From JAWKUK01 sp041398605 (GTDB taxonomy: Bacteria > Planctomycetota > UBA1135 > GCA-002686595), in assembly GCA_041398605.1 (NCBI GenBank), contig JAWKUK010000004.1, positions 434,001 through 498,000 on the forward strand: a stretch of 64,000 nt of DNA, written 5' to 3'. This document shows positions 26,863 through 35,688 of this stretch, in pieces; within the stretch, counting starts at the first letter, position 1, and each line of letters opens with the position of its first letter. The position numbers and the translations under genes were made by a program. Under the pieces are notes generated by a model. The model was not told where the DNA came from. It did no database searches and saw only the letters and a list, made by a program, of their open reading frames with translations.

Positions 26863-28110
26863 ATGACCCGCACCCCGAACCCGCCCTCCGCGCGCTCAGC
26901 GCGCCCTCAGCCCCAGTCAGCGCCCGCGCCCCGACGCGACGCGACGCTCGCCGTCCGCGGCGGCCGGCGGCCCGACCCCTCTACGGGCGCGATCGTCGCG
27001 CCGCTCTACCAGACGACGACGTACGTGCAAGCCGCGGTCGGCCGCGACAAGGGCTTCACGTACTCGCGCGCATCGAACCCGACGGTCAGCGCGCTCGAGG
27101 CCGCGCTCGGCGCGTTCGAGGGCGCGCCGCCGGCCGTCGCGTTCAAGACCGGCATGGCCGCGACGACCGCGCTGTGCCTGGCGACCCTGCGCGCGGGCGA
27201 CCGTGTCGTCGTCGGCGAAGCGGTCTACGGCGGCACCGTGCGCCTCTTGCGCGAGGTCCTCGCGCCCTTCGGTGTGGAGGCGACGTTTGTCGACCCTGAA
27301 GACACCGAGGCGTTGAACGCGGCGTTAGCGGACGAGCCCGTGTTCCTCTTCATTGAGACGCCCGCGAACCCGACGCTGCGCCTGGTCGACATCGCGCGCG
27401 CCGCGGCCGCCGCGCACGCGGTCGGCGCGCGGCTCATCGTCGACAACACATTCCTCACGGCGGCGCTGCAACGCCCGCTGGACCTGGGCGCCGACGTCGT
27501 CCTGTACTCGACGACCAAGTTCATCGAAGGCCACGACACGACCCTCGGCGGCGCGCTCCTGACGCGCGACGAAGCGCTGCTCGCGCGCTTGCGCCACGTC
27601 ACGAAGTCCATCGGCGCGGCCCAAGCGCCGTTCGACGCGTGGCTGACCCTGCGTGGGCTCTCGACGTTGCCGCTGCGCATGAAACAACACTCCGAGCACG
27701 CGCTGACGGTCGCGCGCTGGCTCGAGGCGCAGCCGGCGGTCGCCCGCGTGCACTACCCCGACCTTGACTCTTGCCCACAGCGCGCGCTGGCGACGCGCCA
27801 GCAGCGCGCGGGCGGCGGTGTGCTCGCGTTCGAGCTGCACGGGGGCGCGCCCGCGGGGGTCGCGTTGATGAACGCCGTGCAGCTCTGCTCGTTGGCCGAG
27901 AACCTGGGCGCGGTCGAGACGTTGATCACGCACCCGGCCTCGATGACCCACGCTGACGTGCCGCGCGACCAGCGGGCGCGCGCGGGCATCACGGACGGGC
28001 TCGTGCGCCTCTCGGTGGGCCTCGAGGACCCGGAGGACGTGATCGCCGACCTGCGCGCGGCGCTGGCCGGCGCGCCCCGGGTCGCCCCGGAGCAGGAGGT
28101 GGCGTCATGA
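26863..28110 (+). CDS. Trans-sulfuration PLP enzyme (MetB/MetZ/MetY type)
   Basis: 415 residues. Cys/Met-metabolism PLP enzymes exchange or eliminate the gamma substituent of homoserine derivatives. Seen here: PLYQTTTY near residue 46, FTYSRASNPTV (cofactor phosphate-binding Tyr and Arg), KTGMAA, IVDNTFLTAALQRPL (PLP-binding Asp) and STTKFIEGHDTT with the Schiff-base lysine. Family members (cystathionine gamma-synthase, O-succinylhomoserine sulfhydrylase, gamma-lyase) cannot be separated by eye. Being followed by aspartokinase-homoserine dehydrogenase suggests a biosynthetic role from homoserine. ATG 26863 has AGGA about 9 bases upstream. It overlaps the next gene by ATGA. Confidence 0.85.
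   Translation: MTRTPNPPSARSARPQPQSAPAPRRDATLAVRGGRRPDPSTGAIVAPLYQTTTYVQAAVGRDKGFTYSRASNPTVSALEAALGAFEGAPPAVAFKTGMAATTALCLATLRAGDRVVVGEAVYGGTVRLLREVLAPFGVEATFVDPEDTEALNAALADEPVFLFIETPANPTLRLVDIARAAAAAHAVGARLIVDNTFLTAALQRPLDLGADVVLYSTTKFIEGHDTTLGGALLTRDEALLARLRHVTKSIGAAQAPFDAWLTLRGLSTLPLRMKQHSEHALTVARWLEAQPAVARVHYPDLDSCPQRALATRQQRAGGGVLAFELHGGAPAGVALMNAVQLCSLAENLGAVETLITHPASMTHADVPRDQRARAGITDGLVRLSVGLEDPEDVIADLRAALAGAPRVAPEQEVAS
28094..28100 (+). promoter_or_regulatory. Strong Shine-Dalgarno for the fused AK-HSD gene
   Basis: AGGAGGT lies 6 bases before ATG 28107, inside the end of the preceding gene. It fixes the start of the aspartokinase-homoserine dehydrogenase and is one of the few consensus sites in the window. 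Confidence 0.75.
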
Positions 28111-30062
28111 GCGCGCGCCCGCTCATCGTCCTGAAGCTCGGTGGCTCGGTCCTGCGGGACGTTTCTGACCTGTCCGCGGCCGTGCACGAGGTCTACCGGC
28201 ACACCCGGCGCGGGTCGCGCGTGCTCGCCGTCGTGTCTGCGTTCCACGGACGGACGGACGAGCTCGCGCGCGCCGCGCGCGCGCTCGGCCCTGACGCAGC
28301 GCCGTGGGACGTCGCGCGCCTCCTGGCGCTCGGCGAGGCCGAGAGCGCCGCCGCGTTTGTCCTGGCCCTCGATCGCGCCGGGATCCCCGCGGAGACGCTC
28401 GACCCGCGCGACGTCGGCCCGACGTGCGACGGGCCGCCGACGGACGCGGACCCGATCGCGCTCTCGGACACGTCACACGGCGGGCCGCTGGACCTCGAGG
28501 CCTTCGCTGCAGCGTTTGCGCGCGTGCCCGTCGTCGTCCTGCCCGGCTGGGTGGGTCGCACGCGCGAGGGACGCCCAGCGGTGCTCGGTCGGGGCGGCAG
28601 CGACCTCACCGCGTTGCTCGCCGCGCGCGCGTTGGGCGCGGCGCGGTGCGTCCTCCTGAAGGACGTCGAAGCGCTCTACGAGCGCGACCCCGCCGCCCCA
28701 CGCGCGCCCGGGGTGCCGCCCCCGCGTCGGCTCGTGCGCACGAGCTGGGACCACGCGCTGGCCCTCGCCGAGGCGGGGGCCGGGATCCTGCAGCCGAAGG
28801 CCGTGCGCTTCGCGCTCCGGGAGCGCGTGCCATTCGAAGTACAGGGCGCCGGCGGCCACACCGGGACACGGATCACCGGCAGCGCAGCGCACGTCAACGG
28901 CGGCGCGACGGTCACGAGCGCGTGGCGCGGCGCCGTGCGGCCCCTGCGCATCGCCCTCGCTGGCCTCGGCACCGTCGGCGCGCGCGTGCTGACGGAGCTC
29001 GCTGCGCGGCCGGACCTCTTCGAGGTCGTGTCGATCCTGGTGCGCGACGCGGCGCGCAGCGGGCGCCCTGCGGCCGCGGGCGGCCTCGTCACCGATGACG
29101 TCGAGGCCTTCTTCGGCCACGACGCCGACGTCTTCGTCGAGCTCGTCGGTGGCGCGACTCACGCCGCCGCATGGATCGAACGGGCGCTGCGCGCGGGGCG
29201 CGACGTCGTCACGGCCAACAAGGCCGCGCTCGCACAGGAGCGCGGCGCGCTCGAGGCGCGCGCGCGGGCGCGGGGCGCGCAGCTCCTGTGCTCCGCCGCG
29301 GTCGGCGGCGCCCTGCCGGCGCTGGAGGCCGTCCGCCGTGCGGCGCGTGATCCGCGCGGGCTCGTGGGCTTCGAAGGCGTCTTGAACGGGACGACGACGT
29401 TTGTCCTCGATCAACTGCATGGCGGCGCCTCGTTCGACGGCGCGGTGCGCGCAGCTCAGGCTGCAGGTTATGCAGAGGCCGATCCGACGCTCGACCTCGA
29501 CGGCACAGACCTCGCGCAAAAGGTCGAGCTCCTAGCCCGCGCGGCCGGGTGGACCGCGGCCCGCGACGAGCGCGCGGGCCCGCGATGGGTGCGCTGGATC
29601 ACCCGGGAAGGGGTGTCTGTCGCAGCGGTGGCAGCGGCGCAGGGCCGGACGCCCCGCTTGGATGAGCCGCCGAGCGCAGAGCCAAGCCACAGCGCCGAGG
29701 CCACGCGGCCGGCGCGGCTCGTCGGCGCCTGTCACATGACAGAGGTCGGGCCGATCGCGAGCGTCACGCTCCGCCGACCCGGGGCGCGCGATCCGCTCGG
29801 GACGGTGCATGGCGCCGGGAACGTCCTCGTCCTGACGTTCGCCGATGGCGCCCGAGAGGTCGTCCGAGGGCGCGGCGCTGGCGGTTGGCCGACCGCGACC
29901 GCGGTGCTCGCAGACCTCTTCGAGCTCGCGCGCAGGCACCGACGCATCGCAGAGGTCCCGGCGCAAGCGGGCGCTGTCCGTGCAGCGCCGGATGGACGGC
30001 CCCATGGCGCCGAGCTGAGCGATACGCGCGACCAGGGCCAGACGGAGAGGGGCGTTCGATGA
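28107..30062 (+). CDS. Fused aspartokinase-homoserine dehydrogenase without ACT domain
   Basis: 651 residues. Residues 1-260 are the aspartate kinase catalytic domain (LKLGGSVLRD at 9-18, GRGGSDLTALLAA near 161, LLKDVEALYERDP near 183). Residues from about 278 to 630 are homoserine dehydrogenase (GLGTVGARV at 286-294, VTANKAALA, NGTTTFVLDQL). The two activities make aspartyl phosphate and later homoserine for threonine and methionine. In the usual ThrA/MetL fusion a pair of ACT domains for Thr/Lys feedback separates the halves; here only about 15 residues do, so allosteric control of that kind is absent. The C-terminus carries a low-complexity tail. It is coupled to both neighbours by ATGA overlaps. 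Confidence 0.88.
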   Translation: MSARPLIVLKLGGSVLRDVSDLSAAVHEVYRHTRRGSRVLAVVSAFHGRTDELARAARALGPDAAPWDVARLLALGEAESAAAFVLALDRAGIPAETLDPRDVGPTCDGPPTDADPIALSDTSHGGPLDLEAFAAAFARVPVVVLPGWVGRTREGRPAVLGRGGSDLTALLAARALGAARCVLLKDVEALYERDPAAPRAPGVPPPRRLVRTSWDHALALAEAGAGILQPKAVRFALRERVPFEVQGAGGHTGTRITGSAAHVNGGATVTSAWRGAVRPLRIALAGLGTVGARVLTELAARPDLFEVVSILVRDAARSGRPAAAGGLVTDDVEAFFGHDADVFVELVGGATHAAAWIERALRAGRDVVTANKAALAQERGALEARARARGAQLLCSAAVGGALPALEAVRRAARDPRGLVGFEGVLNGTTTFVLDQLHGGASFDGAVRAAQAAGYAEADPTLDLDGTDLAQKVELLARAAGWTAARDERAGPRWVRWITREGVSVAAVAAAQGRTPRLDEPPSAEPSHSAEATRPARLVGACHMTEVGPIASVTLRRPGARDPLGTVHGAGNVLVLTFADGAREVVRGRGAGGWPTATAVLADLFELARRHRRIAEVPAQAGAVRAAPDGRPHGAELSDTRDQGQTERGVR

Positions 30063-31291
30063 CCGACACAGCACCGAGCTTCGACACGCTGCTCGCGCGC
30101 GGGGGCGCGCTCGCCGCGGATCCTTACCACGCGACGTCGCCGCCGCTCTACCAAACCGCGACCTTCGCGCAGGAGGAACCGGCGCGCTTCGGAGAGTTCG
30201 ACTACACGCGAACGGACAACCCGACGCGGCGCGCGCTCGAGGGGCAGCTCGCGGCGCTCGAAGGCGCGACGGGCGCGCTGACGTACTCCAGCGGCATGGC
30301 CGCGGTCGCGGCCTGCGCGCGGCTCGTGCGCCCGGGCGAGCGGCTCCTCGCCGGCGCGGACCTCTACGGCGGGACGCAGCGGTTCCTGCACGGCCTGCGG
30401 GACCAAGGCGTGACGGTCGAGCAGCTCGACGACCACTCGGTCGAGGGGCTCCAGCGCGCGCTCGCCCCGCGCGCCGGCGCCGCGCCCGCGCGGTTGGTCT
30501 GGCTCGAGTCCCCCTCGAACCCGCTCTTGGACATCGTCGACCTCCGCGGCGCCGCGCGCGCGTGCAGCGCCGCGGGCGCACTGCTGGCGGTCGACGGGAC
30601 CGCGACTTCACCCGCGCTCCAACGCCCGCTCGCGCTCGGCGCGCACCTCGTCGTGCACTCGGCGACGAAGCTGCTCGCGGGGCACGGCGACGTCACCGCG
30701 GGCGTGGTCGCGGCCCACGATGCGCAGCTGCTCGAGGAGCTCGCGGCGCGCCGCAACGCCGAGGGGACGGCCCTTGCGCCGTTCGAAGCCTGGCTGCTGC
30801 AGCGCGGCCTCCGCACGCTCGGGCTGCGCATCGAGCGCCAGCAACGCACCGCGCTGGCGCTCGCCGAGCGCCTCTCCGCGCTGCCGAGCGTCGCGCGTGT
30901 CCGCTTCCCCGGCCTCGCGGACCACCCAGGCGCGGGCGTCCACGCGGGTCAAGCCTCGGGGCCGGGGCAGCTCCTGTCCTTCGAGCTGCGCGAGCCCGCG
31001 CGGGCCCGAGGGGTCGTCGCTGCGACGCGCCTCTTCTCGACAGCGGTGAGCTTCGGCGGGCTCGCCTCGTCGATCTCGTTGCCGGCGTGCATGTCCCACG
31101 CGTCCGTGCCGCGCGAGCGCAAGGCCCGCGCGCCGCTGCCAGCGGGGCTGGTACGGGTCTCTGTCGGCATCGAGGGCGTCGAGGACCTGTGGCGCGACCT
31201 CGAACACGCGCTGCAGGCGCCGGAGACGACGCAGGTCGCGCGCGGCGCCGCTATGGAGCGGCCGGCCGCCGTAGGCTGGGTGGCACCATGA
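30059..31291 (+). CDS. Second trans-sulfuration PLP enzyme (MetC/CGL type)
   Basis: 410 residues. A paralogue of the enzyme at 26863: PPLYQTATF, FDYTRTDNPTR, TYSSGMAA, and HSATKLLAGHGD with the Schiff-base lysine. In the PLP-Asp motif, VDNT is replaced by VDGT. Two such enzymes in one operon fit the two steps of trans-sulfuration, for example cystathionine synthase then beta-lyase, or sulfhydrylase plus lyase; which is which is inference. The ATG (30059-30061) overlaps the previous stop, with GAGAGGGG just upstream. Its own stop overlaps the esterase start. Confidence 0.82.
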   Translation: MTDTAPSFDTLLARGGALAADPYHATSPPLYQTATFAQEEPARFGEFDYTRTDNPTRRALEGQLAALEGATGALTYSSGMAAVAACARLVRPGERLLAGADLYGGTQRFLHGLRDQGVTVEQLDDHSVEGLQRALAPRAGAAPARLVWLESPSNPLLDIVDLRGAARACSAAGALLAVDGTATSPALQRPLALGAHLVVHSATKLLAGHGDVTAGVVAAHDAQLLEELAARRNAEGTALAPFEAWLLQRGLRTLGLRIERQQRTALALAERLSALPSVARVRFPGLADHPGAGVHAGQASGPGQLLSFELREPARARGVVAATRLFSTAVSFGGLASSISLPACMSHASVPRERKARAPLPAGLVRVSVGIEGVEDLWRDLEHALQAPETTQVARGAAMERPAAVGWVAP

Positions 31292-32247
31292 CCCCCCACG
31301 CCACCCTCGCCCGCACGCTCGGCGTCAGCCTCGCGGCCCTGTGCGCCTCGCTCGTACCCGTGCCCCGAAGCCAAGCAGCCGCGGCTACGGCGGCGCACAT
31401 CGAGCTCCCCCTCTGGCCGGGCGGCGCGCCAGGTGCGCCCATCGGCGCGCTCCCCGAGGAGTCGATCGAAGATCGCCCCGAAGGCGGCGACCGGCACGTG
31501 CGAAACGTGCACACGCCGACGATCACGGTCTACACACCTGTGATCACTGCGGCCCCGCGGGAGGGCGCCCAGCGCCCCGCGATCGTCATCTGCCCTGGGG
31601 GTGGTTACGGCCTCTTGGCGCTCGACAAAGAGGGGCACGACGTCGCGCGTTGGCTCGCGGGCCACGGCGTCGTGGGCATCGTGCTGAAGTACCGGCTCCC
31701 GCGGCCCAAGGGGCATGTGTACGGCCACGAAGCGCCGCTCCTCGACGCGGCGCGCGCGCTCGCCCTCGTGCGCGAGCGCGCCGCGGAGTGGGACGTCGAC
31801 CCCGCGCGGGTCGGCCTGATGGGCTTCTCGGCGGGGGGGCACCTCGCGGCCTCGGCGGCGGTGCAGCTCGGCGAGGGGGGCCCGAACTTCAGCGTGCTCG
31901 TGTACCCCGTCGTGTCGTTCTCGTCGGAGTACGGCCACAGCGGCTCGCGCGACAACCTGCTCGGAAAGGACGCGCCTGAGGCGCTCGTCCGGCGCTTCTC
32001 GAGCGAGCTCCAGGTCACCGCGCAGACCCCCCAAGCGTTCATCGTTCACACTTCGGACGACCCCGTGAAGGCCGAGAACTCGCTGCGCTACTACGAGGCA
32101 TTGCGCGCCGCCGGCGTGCCCGCGGAGCTGCATGTGTTCGCGCGCGGCGGCCACGGCTACGCGCTTCGGGCGCCCGAGCTTCCGGTCGGGCAGTGGCCGA
32201 CGTTGCTCATCGCATGGATGACAGAGCGCGGCCTCTTGCGTCGCTGA
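31288..32247 (+). CDS. Exported alpha/beta-hydrolase (acetylesterase-like)
   Basis: 319 residues. A signal peptide (about 1-31) is followed by an alpha/beta-hydrolase of the BD-FAE/acetylxylan-esterase-like type: oxyanion CPGGGYG (102-108), nucleophile S181 in GFSAGG, acid D257/D258 (HTSDDPV), and H289 (GGHGY). It probably removes acetyl or acyl groups from polysaccharides outside the cytoplasm. Its ATG overlaps the preceding amino-acid enzyme stop (ATGA), so it shares that transcript although no metabolic link is evident. Confidence 0.8.
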   Translation: MTPHATLARTLGVSLAALCASLVPVPRSQAAAATAAHIELPLWPGGAPGAPIGALPEESIEDRPEGGDRHVRNVHTPTITVYTPVITAAPREGAQRPAIVICPGGGYGLLALDKEGHDVARWLAGHGVVGIVLKYRLPRPKGHVYGHEAPLLDAARALALVRERAAEWDVDPARVGLMGFSAGGHLAASAAVQLGEGGPNFSVLVYPVVSFSSEYGHSGSRDNLLGKDAPEALVRRFSSELQVTAQTPQAFIVHTSDDPVKAENSLRYYEALRAAGVPAELHVFARGGHGYALRAPELPVGQWPTLLIAWMTERGLLRR

Positions 32248-32315
32248 GCGCGCGCGCCTCGGCCCGCGATCCCCGCGCCCCATCGGCCCTCGCGAGCACC
32301 TCGCGAGCTATTCTG

Positions 32316-32897
32316 ATGGCGATGTCCCCCACACTGCGCCCAGGCTTCGGTCGCCGCGTGCTCAGCGCGCTGCTCATCGTCGGCTGCATCGGATGCGACC
32401 AAGCGACGAAGCGCCTCGCGGTGGACCACCTCGCGGGCGCGCCGCCGCGCGAGTACCTGGGCGGCACCGTCCGCATCGTCTACGCGGAGAACCGAGGCGC
32501 GTTCCTCGGACTTGGCGGCGACTGGTCCGAGCGCGCGCGCATCACAGTGTTCGTCGTCCTGACCGGCGCGATCCTCGCGTGGGCGACCTGGGCGCTCCTG
32601 CGCCGGCGCGACGCGAGCGCGCTCGAGCGCCTCGGGCTGCTGCTGTTGGTGGGCGGCGGCGCCGGGAACCTGATCGATCGCGTGCGGCTCGGCTACGTCG
32701 TCGACTTCATGAACCTCGGGCTCGGTCCCGTTCGAACGGGGATCTTCAACGTCGCCGATGTCGTGCTCATGATCGGCCTCGCTGCGCTCGTGCTCGCGCC
32801 GCGGACACGCTCCCCGTTGGACGCCACCCTCAGCGCGGCGCAAGCGCCGCGAGGAACTGTCGAGCCGCCGCCTCGACATCGTAGTCCTCGCCAGTGA
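32316..32897 (+). CDS. lspA: Lipoprotein signal peptidase (signal peptidase II)
   Basis: 193 residues. LspA cleaves lipid-modified prolipoproteins in the inner membrane. Four hydrophobic segments are visible, with family motifs CDQATKRLAV (27-36), ENRGAFLGL (58-66), GNLIDR (118-122 region), VVDFMNLG and FNVADVVLMIG. The conserved aspartates D121, D130 and D148 are all present. It matches the lipoproteins encoded nearby, such as the one at 18351. Either ATG 32316 or ATG 32322 could be the start. The C-terminal ~25 residues are a polar extension overlapping the 3' end of the opposing kinase gene by 68 bp. Confidence 0.88.
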   Translation: MAMSPTLRPGFGRRVLSALLIVGCIGCDQATKRLAVDHLAGAPPREYLGGTVRIVYAENRGAFLGLGGDWSERARITVFVVLTGAILAWATWALLRRRDASALERLGLLLLVGGGAGNLIDRVRLGYVVDFMNLGLGPVRTGIFNVADVVLMIGLAALVLAPRTRSPLDATLSAAQAPRGTVEPPPRHRSPRQ

Positions 32898-35634
32898 TCG
32901 CCGAGGTCGCGCGCAAGCCGCTGCCCCCGATCGCATCGAGGAGCTCCGAGAGCAGCGCCCGGCTCGGCGTCGGGTCGAACGGGTCACGACCTTCGCCCCC
33001 GGCGGCGACAGCGCGCGCCTGCGCGCGGTGCGCGACCAACATGAGCACGGCATCCGCGTGGTCACCCGACCAGGGAGAGGCGGCGCGCTCGGCGGCCTCC
33101 AAGCGCTCCAGCGCGGCCTCGCACAGCAGCGGTTCGCCGCGCGCCTGCCGGCTCAGCGCGTCGGCGCGCAGCACCGACAGCGTATTCGGGTGGGTCGGGC
33201 CGAGCGTGCGCTGGAACGCCGCGACGAGCGCGAGCGCTTCGCACAACGGCGCCACCTCGGCTTGGCGCCCAAGCTCGATGAGCGCAGCGAGCTGCATCTG
33301 GCGCACGCGCAGCACGACCGGATGCTCGCGCGGCAGGCGCTGAACGAGCTGCACGGCGAGCGCCTCGAGCTCCGGTAGGGCCTCATCGAACCGCGCGAGG
33401 CGCGCGAGCGCCTCCGCCAGCGCCATGCGCGCCTGCAGCGTCAGGAGGTGGTCCGGGCCGCGCGTCTCGTTCAACCCAGCGAAGGCTGACTGCGCGAGCG
33501 CGAGCGCGGCGTCGAAGCGCCCTTCGAGCTTCTCGAGGTCCCCGAGCGTCAGCTCGAACCGCGCGCGCTCCGTGCCGAGGCTCGCCTCGGAGCGCCGCTC
33601 AGGGTCGCGCGTCCGCTCATCGTCCCAGGCGAGCGCATCGGCGAGCAGCGGTCGCGCGGCGACAAGGTCGCCGGACTCCTTGTACGCCACGCCCAAGAGG
33701 CCGCGCACACGCGCGAGCTCTGCGTCCTGGAGGCCGCGCGCCTCCAAGGTCGCGACGCAGCGCGCGCGTAGCGCGAGCGCGCGCTCGAACGCGCCGGTCT
33801 GTTGGGCGTGGTCCGCCAAGGACGACAGATAGGGAATGAGGCGCGGGTCTGCCTCAGCGAACAACCCGCTCGCGAGCTCGAGCGCGCGCTCGAGCTGCGC
33901 GTTCGCCTCTTCAAAGCGGCGTTGCAGGTCGAGGTTGTGCCCTGAATGACGCAGCGCGCGCGCCAAGCGCTCGACCGCGGTGAGGTCCGTAGCGTCGTCC
34001 GCGACGCGCTGCGAATAGTATGCGATCGCAGCATCGAGGTGCGGCTGCGCAGACCGCGAGTCGCTGAGCGCTCCGAACAGCTCGCCGAGCGCGAGCTCAA
34101 CCCGCGCCTGCGAGCGCGGCCGCGAATCGAGGCGCCCGAGCTCATCCGCGCCGAGCTGCAACATCTCGCGCGCGTCGGGTACACGACCGCCGTTTCGCTC
34201 GGGGTCCGCGCGCTCAAACATCCCGAGCGTGAACGCGGCCATGTCTTCGAGCTCCCGATTCGCCTCCAGCGCTGCCTCTTTCGCCGCGGTCTCCGCGGTC
34301 AGGCGCGCGGCGAGCGCGTCGCGGTGGCGCTCCGCTTGCCACCAGAAGACGGACGGCGCGCCCACGCCGAGGGCGACCGCGAGCGCGACCGCTGACGCGA
34401 GCGCCGGCCGCCGCTGGGCCCAGCGCACGACTCGCTCGGGGGCCCCCGGAGGACGAGCCGCTACCGGTCGCCGCGCGAGCAGCGCCTCGAGGTCCGCGCA
34501 AAGCTCCGCGGCATCGGGATAGCGGTCCCCTGCCCGAAGCGCCATGGCTTGCGCGACGACCGTCTCGACATCGCGCGAGATGAGGCGGTTGCGTGCACGC
34601 AGTCGGTCTGGGCCGCCCGCCACAATCGCGCGCTCGATCTCCAACGACGTCTCGCCTGCGTAGGGCGGCTGGAGCGCCAACATCTCGTAGAGCGTCACGC
34701 CGAGCGCGTAAACGTCGCTGCGTACGTCTGACGTGTCGCTGTCTCCACGCGAGGTCAGCCGCTCGGGGGCCATGTAAACGAGCGTCCCCACAGGTCGCCC
34801 CGGCGCGGTCATGCGCGCGGCCGCGCCACCGGCGCCCTCGAGGCCAGGGGCGGTCAGGCCGAAATCGATCAAGACGACGCGCCCCGAACGTTCGACCATC
34901 ACATTGGAGGGCTTGACGTCGCGATGCAGCACGCCCTGGCCATGTGCGTGGACAAGCGCTTGCCCTACTTGCAAGCACACCCGCACGACGGCGTCGACCC
35001 AGCTCCCTTGAAACGTCGCAGGAGGGGCGCCTTGGCCCCCGATGGCCTCAAAGAGGTCCGTGCCCTGCAGCGACTCTGGCGCCCGCCCGTCCAACGCGTT
35101 GAGGACGTCCGCGAGCGTCGCGCCCTCGAGCAGCTCCATTGCAAAATAGGGCAGCGCGCCGCCCTGCGCCGCGCCAACGCTGTGGATCGAGACGATCCCC
35201 GTGTGCTTGAGGCGCGCGACGGTCTCGACCTCGCGCTGGAAACGTGCGAGCGCGCCGTCGAAATAGAGCCGCTCGGGCCGAATCAACTTCAGCGCGACGT
35301 CACGGTCGAGGCTCAGTTCGCGCGCGCGGTAGACGAGCCCCATTCCGCCGCTCCCGAGCAGCTCCAGCCCCGCGAAGCCAGAGATCTCCGGCGGCGCGAC
35401 CCAAGCCGACGCAGGCACCGGCGGCAGGTCGTGGTGCAACAGCAAGCGGAGACGATGGCGCAGCTCGTCGGCGAGCTCCGGATGCTCGTGAGCTGCGCGC
35501 TCGAGCGCCTCCGCCCATTCGTGCTCGGGCGCCTCGAGGCAGCGCGCCATGACCTCTTCCACAGGATCGAGAGAGCCTGCCAAGCGCTGCGCCTCCAGCG
35601 AGTCGCGGTCGGGGGCGTCGGGATTGAGCTGCAT
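32830..35634 (-). CDS. Membrane Ser/Thr protein kinase with TPR repeats
   Basis: 934 residues. A Hanks-type kinase domain covers about 86-390: GSGGMGLV (94-101), K116, HRDVKPSN (237-244), DFG (257-259) and APERL. One transmembrane segment lies at about 410-432, then a short coiled coil (AARLTAETAAKEAALEANRE) and a long array of TPR-like helix pairs to the end. The kinase should be cytoplasmic and the TPR part extracytoplasmic, a common planctomycete layout. ATG 35634 is 54 bp from the proposed start of the divergent cyclic glucan synthase, so both share a small promoter region; a regulatory link is possible but unproven. Confidence 0.85.
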   Translation of the reverse strand: MQLNPDAPDRDSLEAQRLAGSLDPVEEVMARCLEAPEHEWAEALERAAHEHPELADELRHRLRLLLHHDLPPVPASAWVAPPEISGFAGLELLGSGGMGLVYRARELSLDRDVALKLIRPERLYFDGALARFQREVETVARLKHTGIVSIHSVGAAQGGALPYFAMELLEGATLADVLNALDGRAPESLQGTDLFEAIGGQGAPPATFQGSWVDAVVRVCLQVGQALVHAHGQGVLHRDVKPSNVMVERSGRVVLIDFGLTAPGLEGAGGAAARMTAPGRPVGTLVYMAPERLTSRGDSDTSDVRSDVYALGVTLYEMLALQPPYAGETSLEIERAIVAGGPDRLRARNRLISRDVETVVAQAMALRAGDRYPDAAELCADLEALLARRPVAARPPGAPERVVRWAQRRPALASAVALAVALGVGAPSVFWWQAERHRDALAARLTAETAAKEAALEANRELEDMAAFTLGMFERADPERNGGRVPDAREMLQLGADELGRLDSRPRSQARVELALGELFGALSDSRSAQPHLDAAIAYYSQRVADDATDLTAVERLARALRHSGHNLDLQRRFEEANAQLERALELASGLFAEADPRLIPYLSSLADHAQQTGAFERALALRARCVATLEARGLQDAELARVRGLLGVAYKESGDLVAARPLLADALAWDDERTRDPERRSEASLGTERARFELTLGDLEKLEGRFDAALALAQSAFAGLNETRGPDHLLTLQARMALAEALARLARFDEALPELEALAVQLVQRLPREHPVVLRVRQMQLAALIELGRQAEVAPLCEALALVAAFQRTLGPTHPNTLSVLRADALSRQARGEPLLCEAALERLEAAERAASPWSGDHADAVLMLVAHRAQARAVAAGGEGRDPFDPTPSRALLSELLDAIGGSGLRATSAITGEDYDVEAAARQFLAALAPR

Positions 35635-35688
35635 CGTCGATGGTCAAAGATAACAGTAGAGCGAATGAATGAGCGCGCGTGAGGAGCA

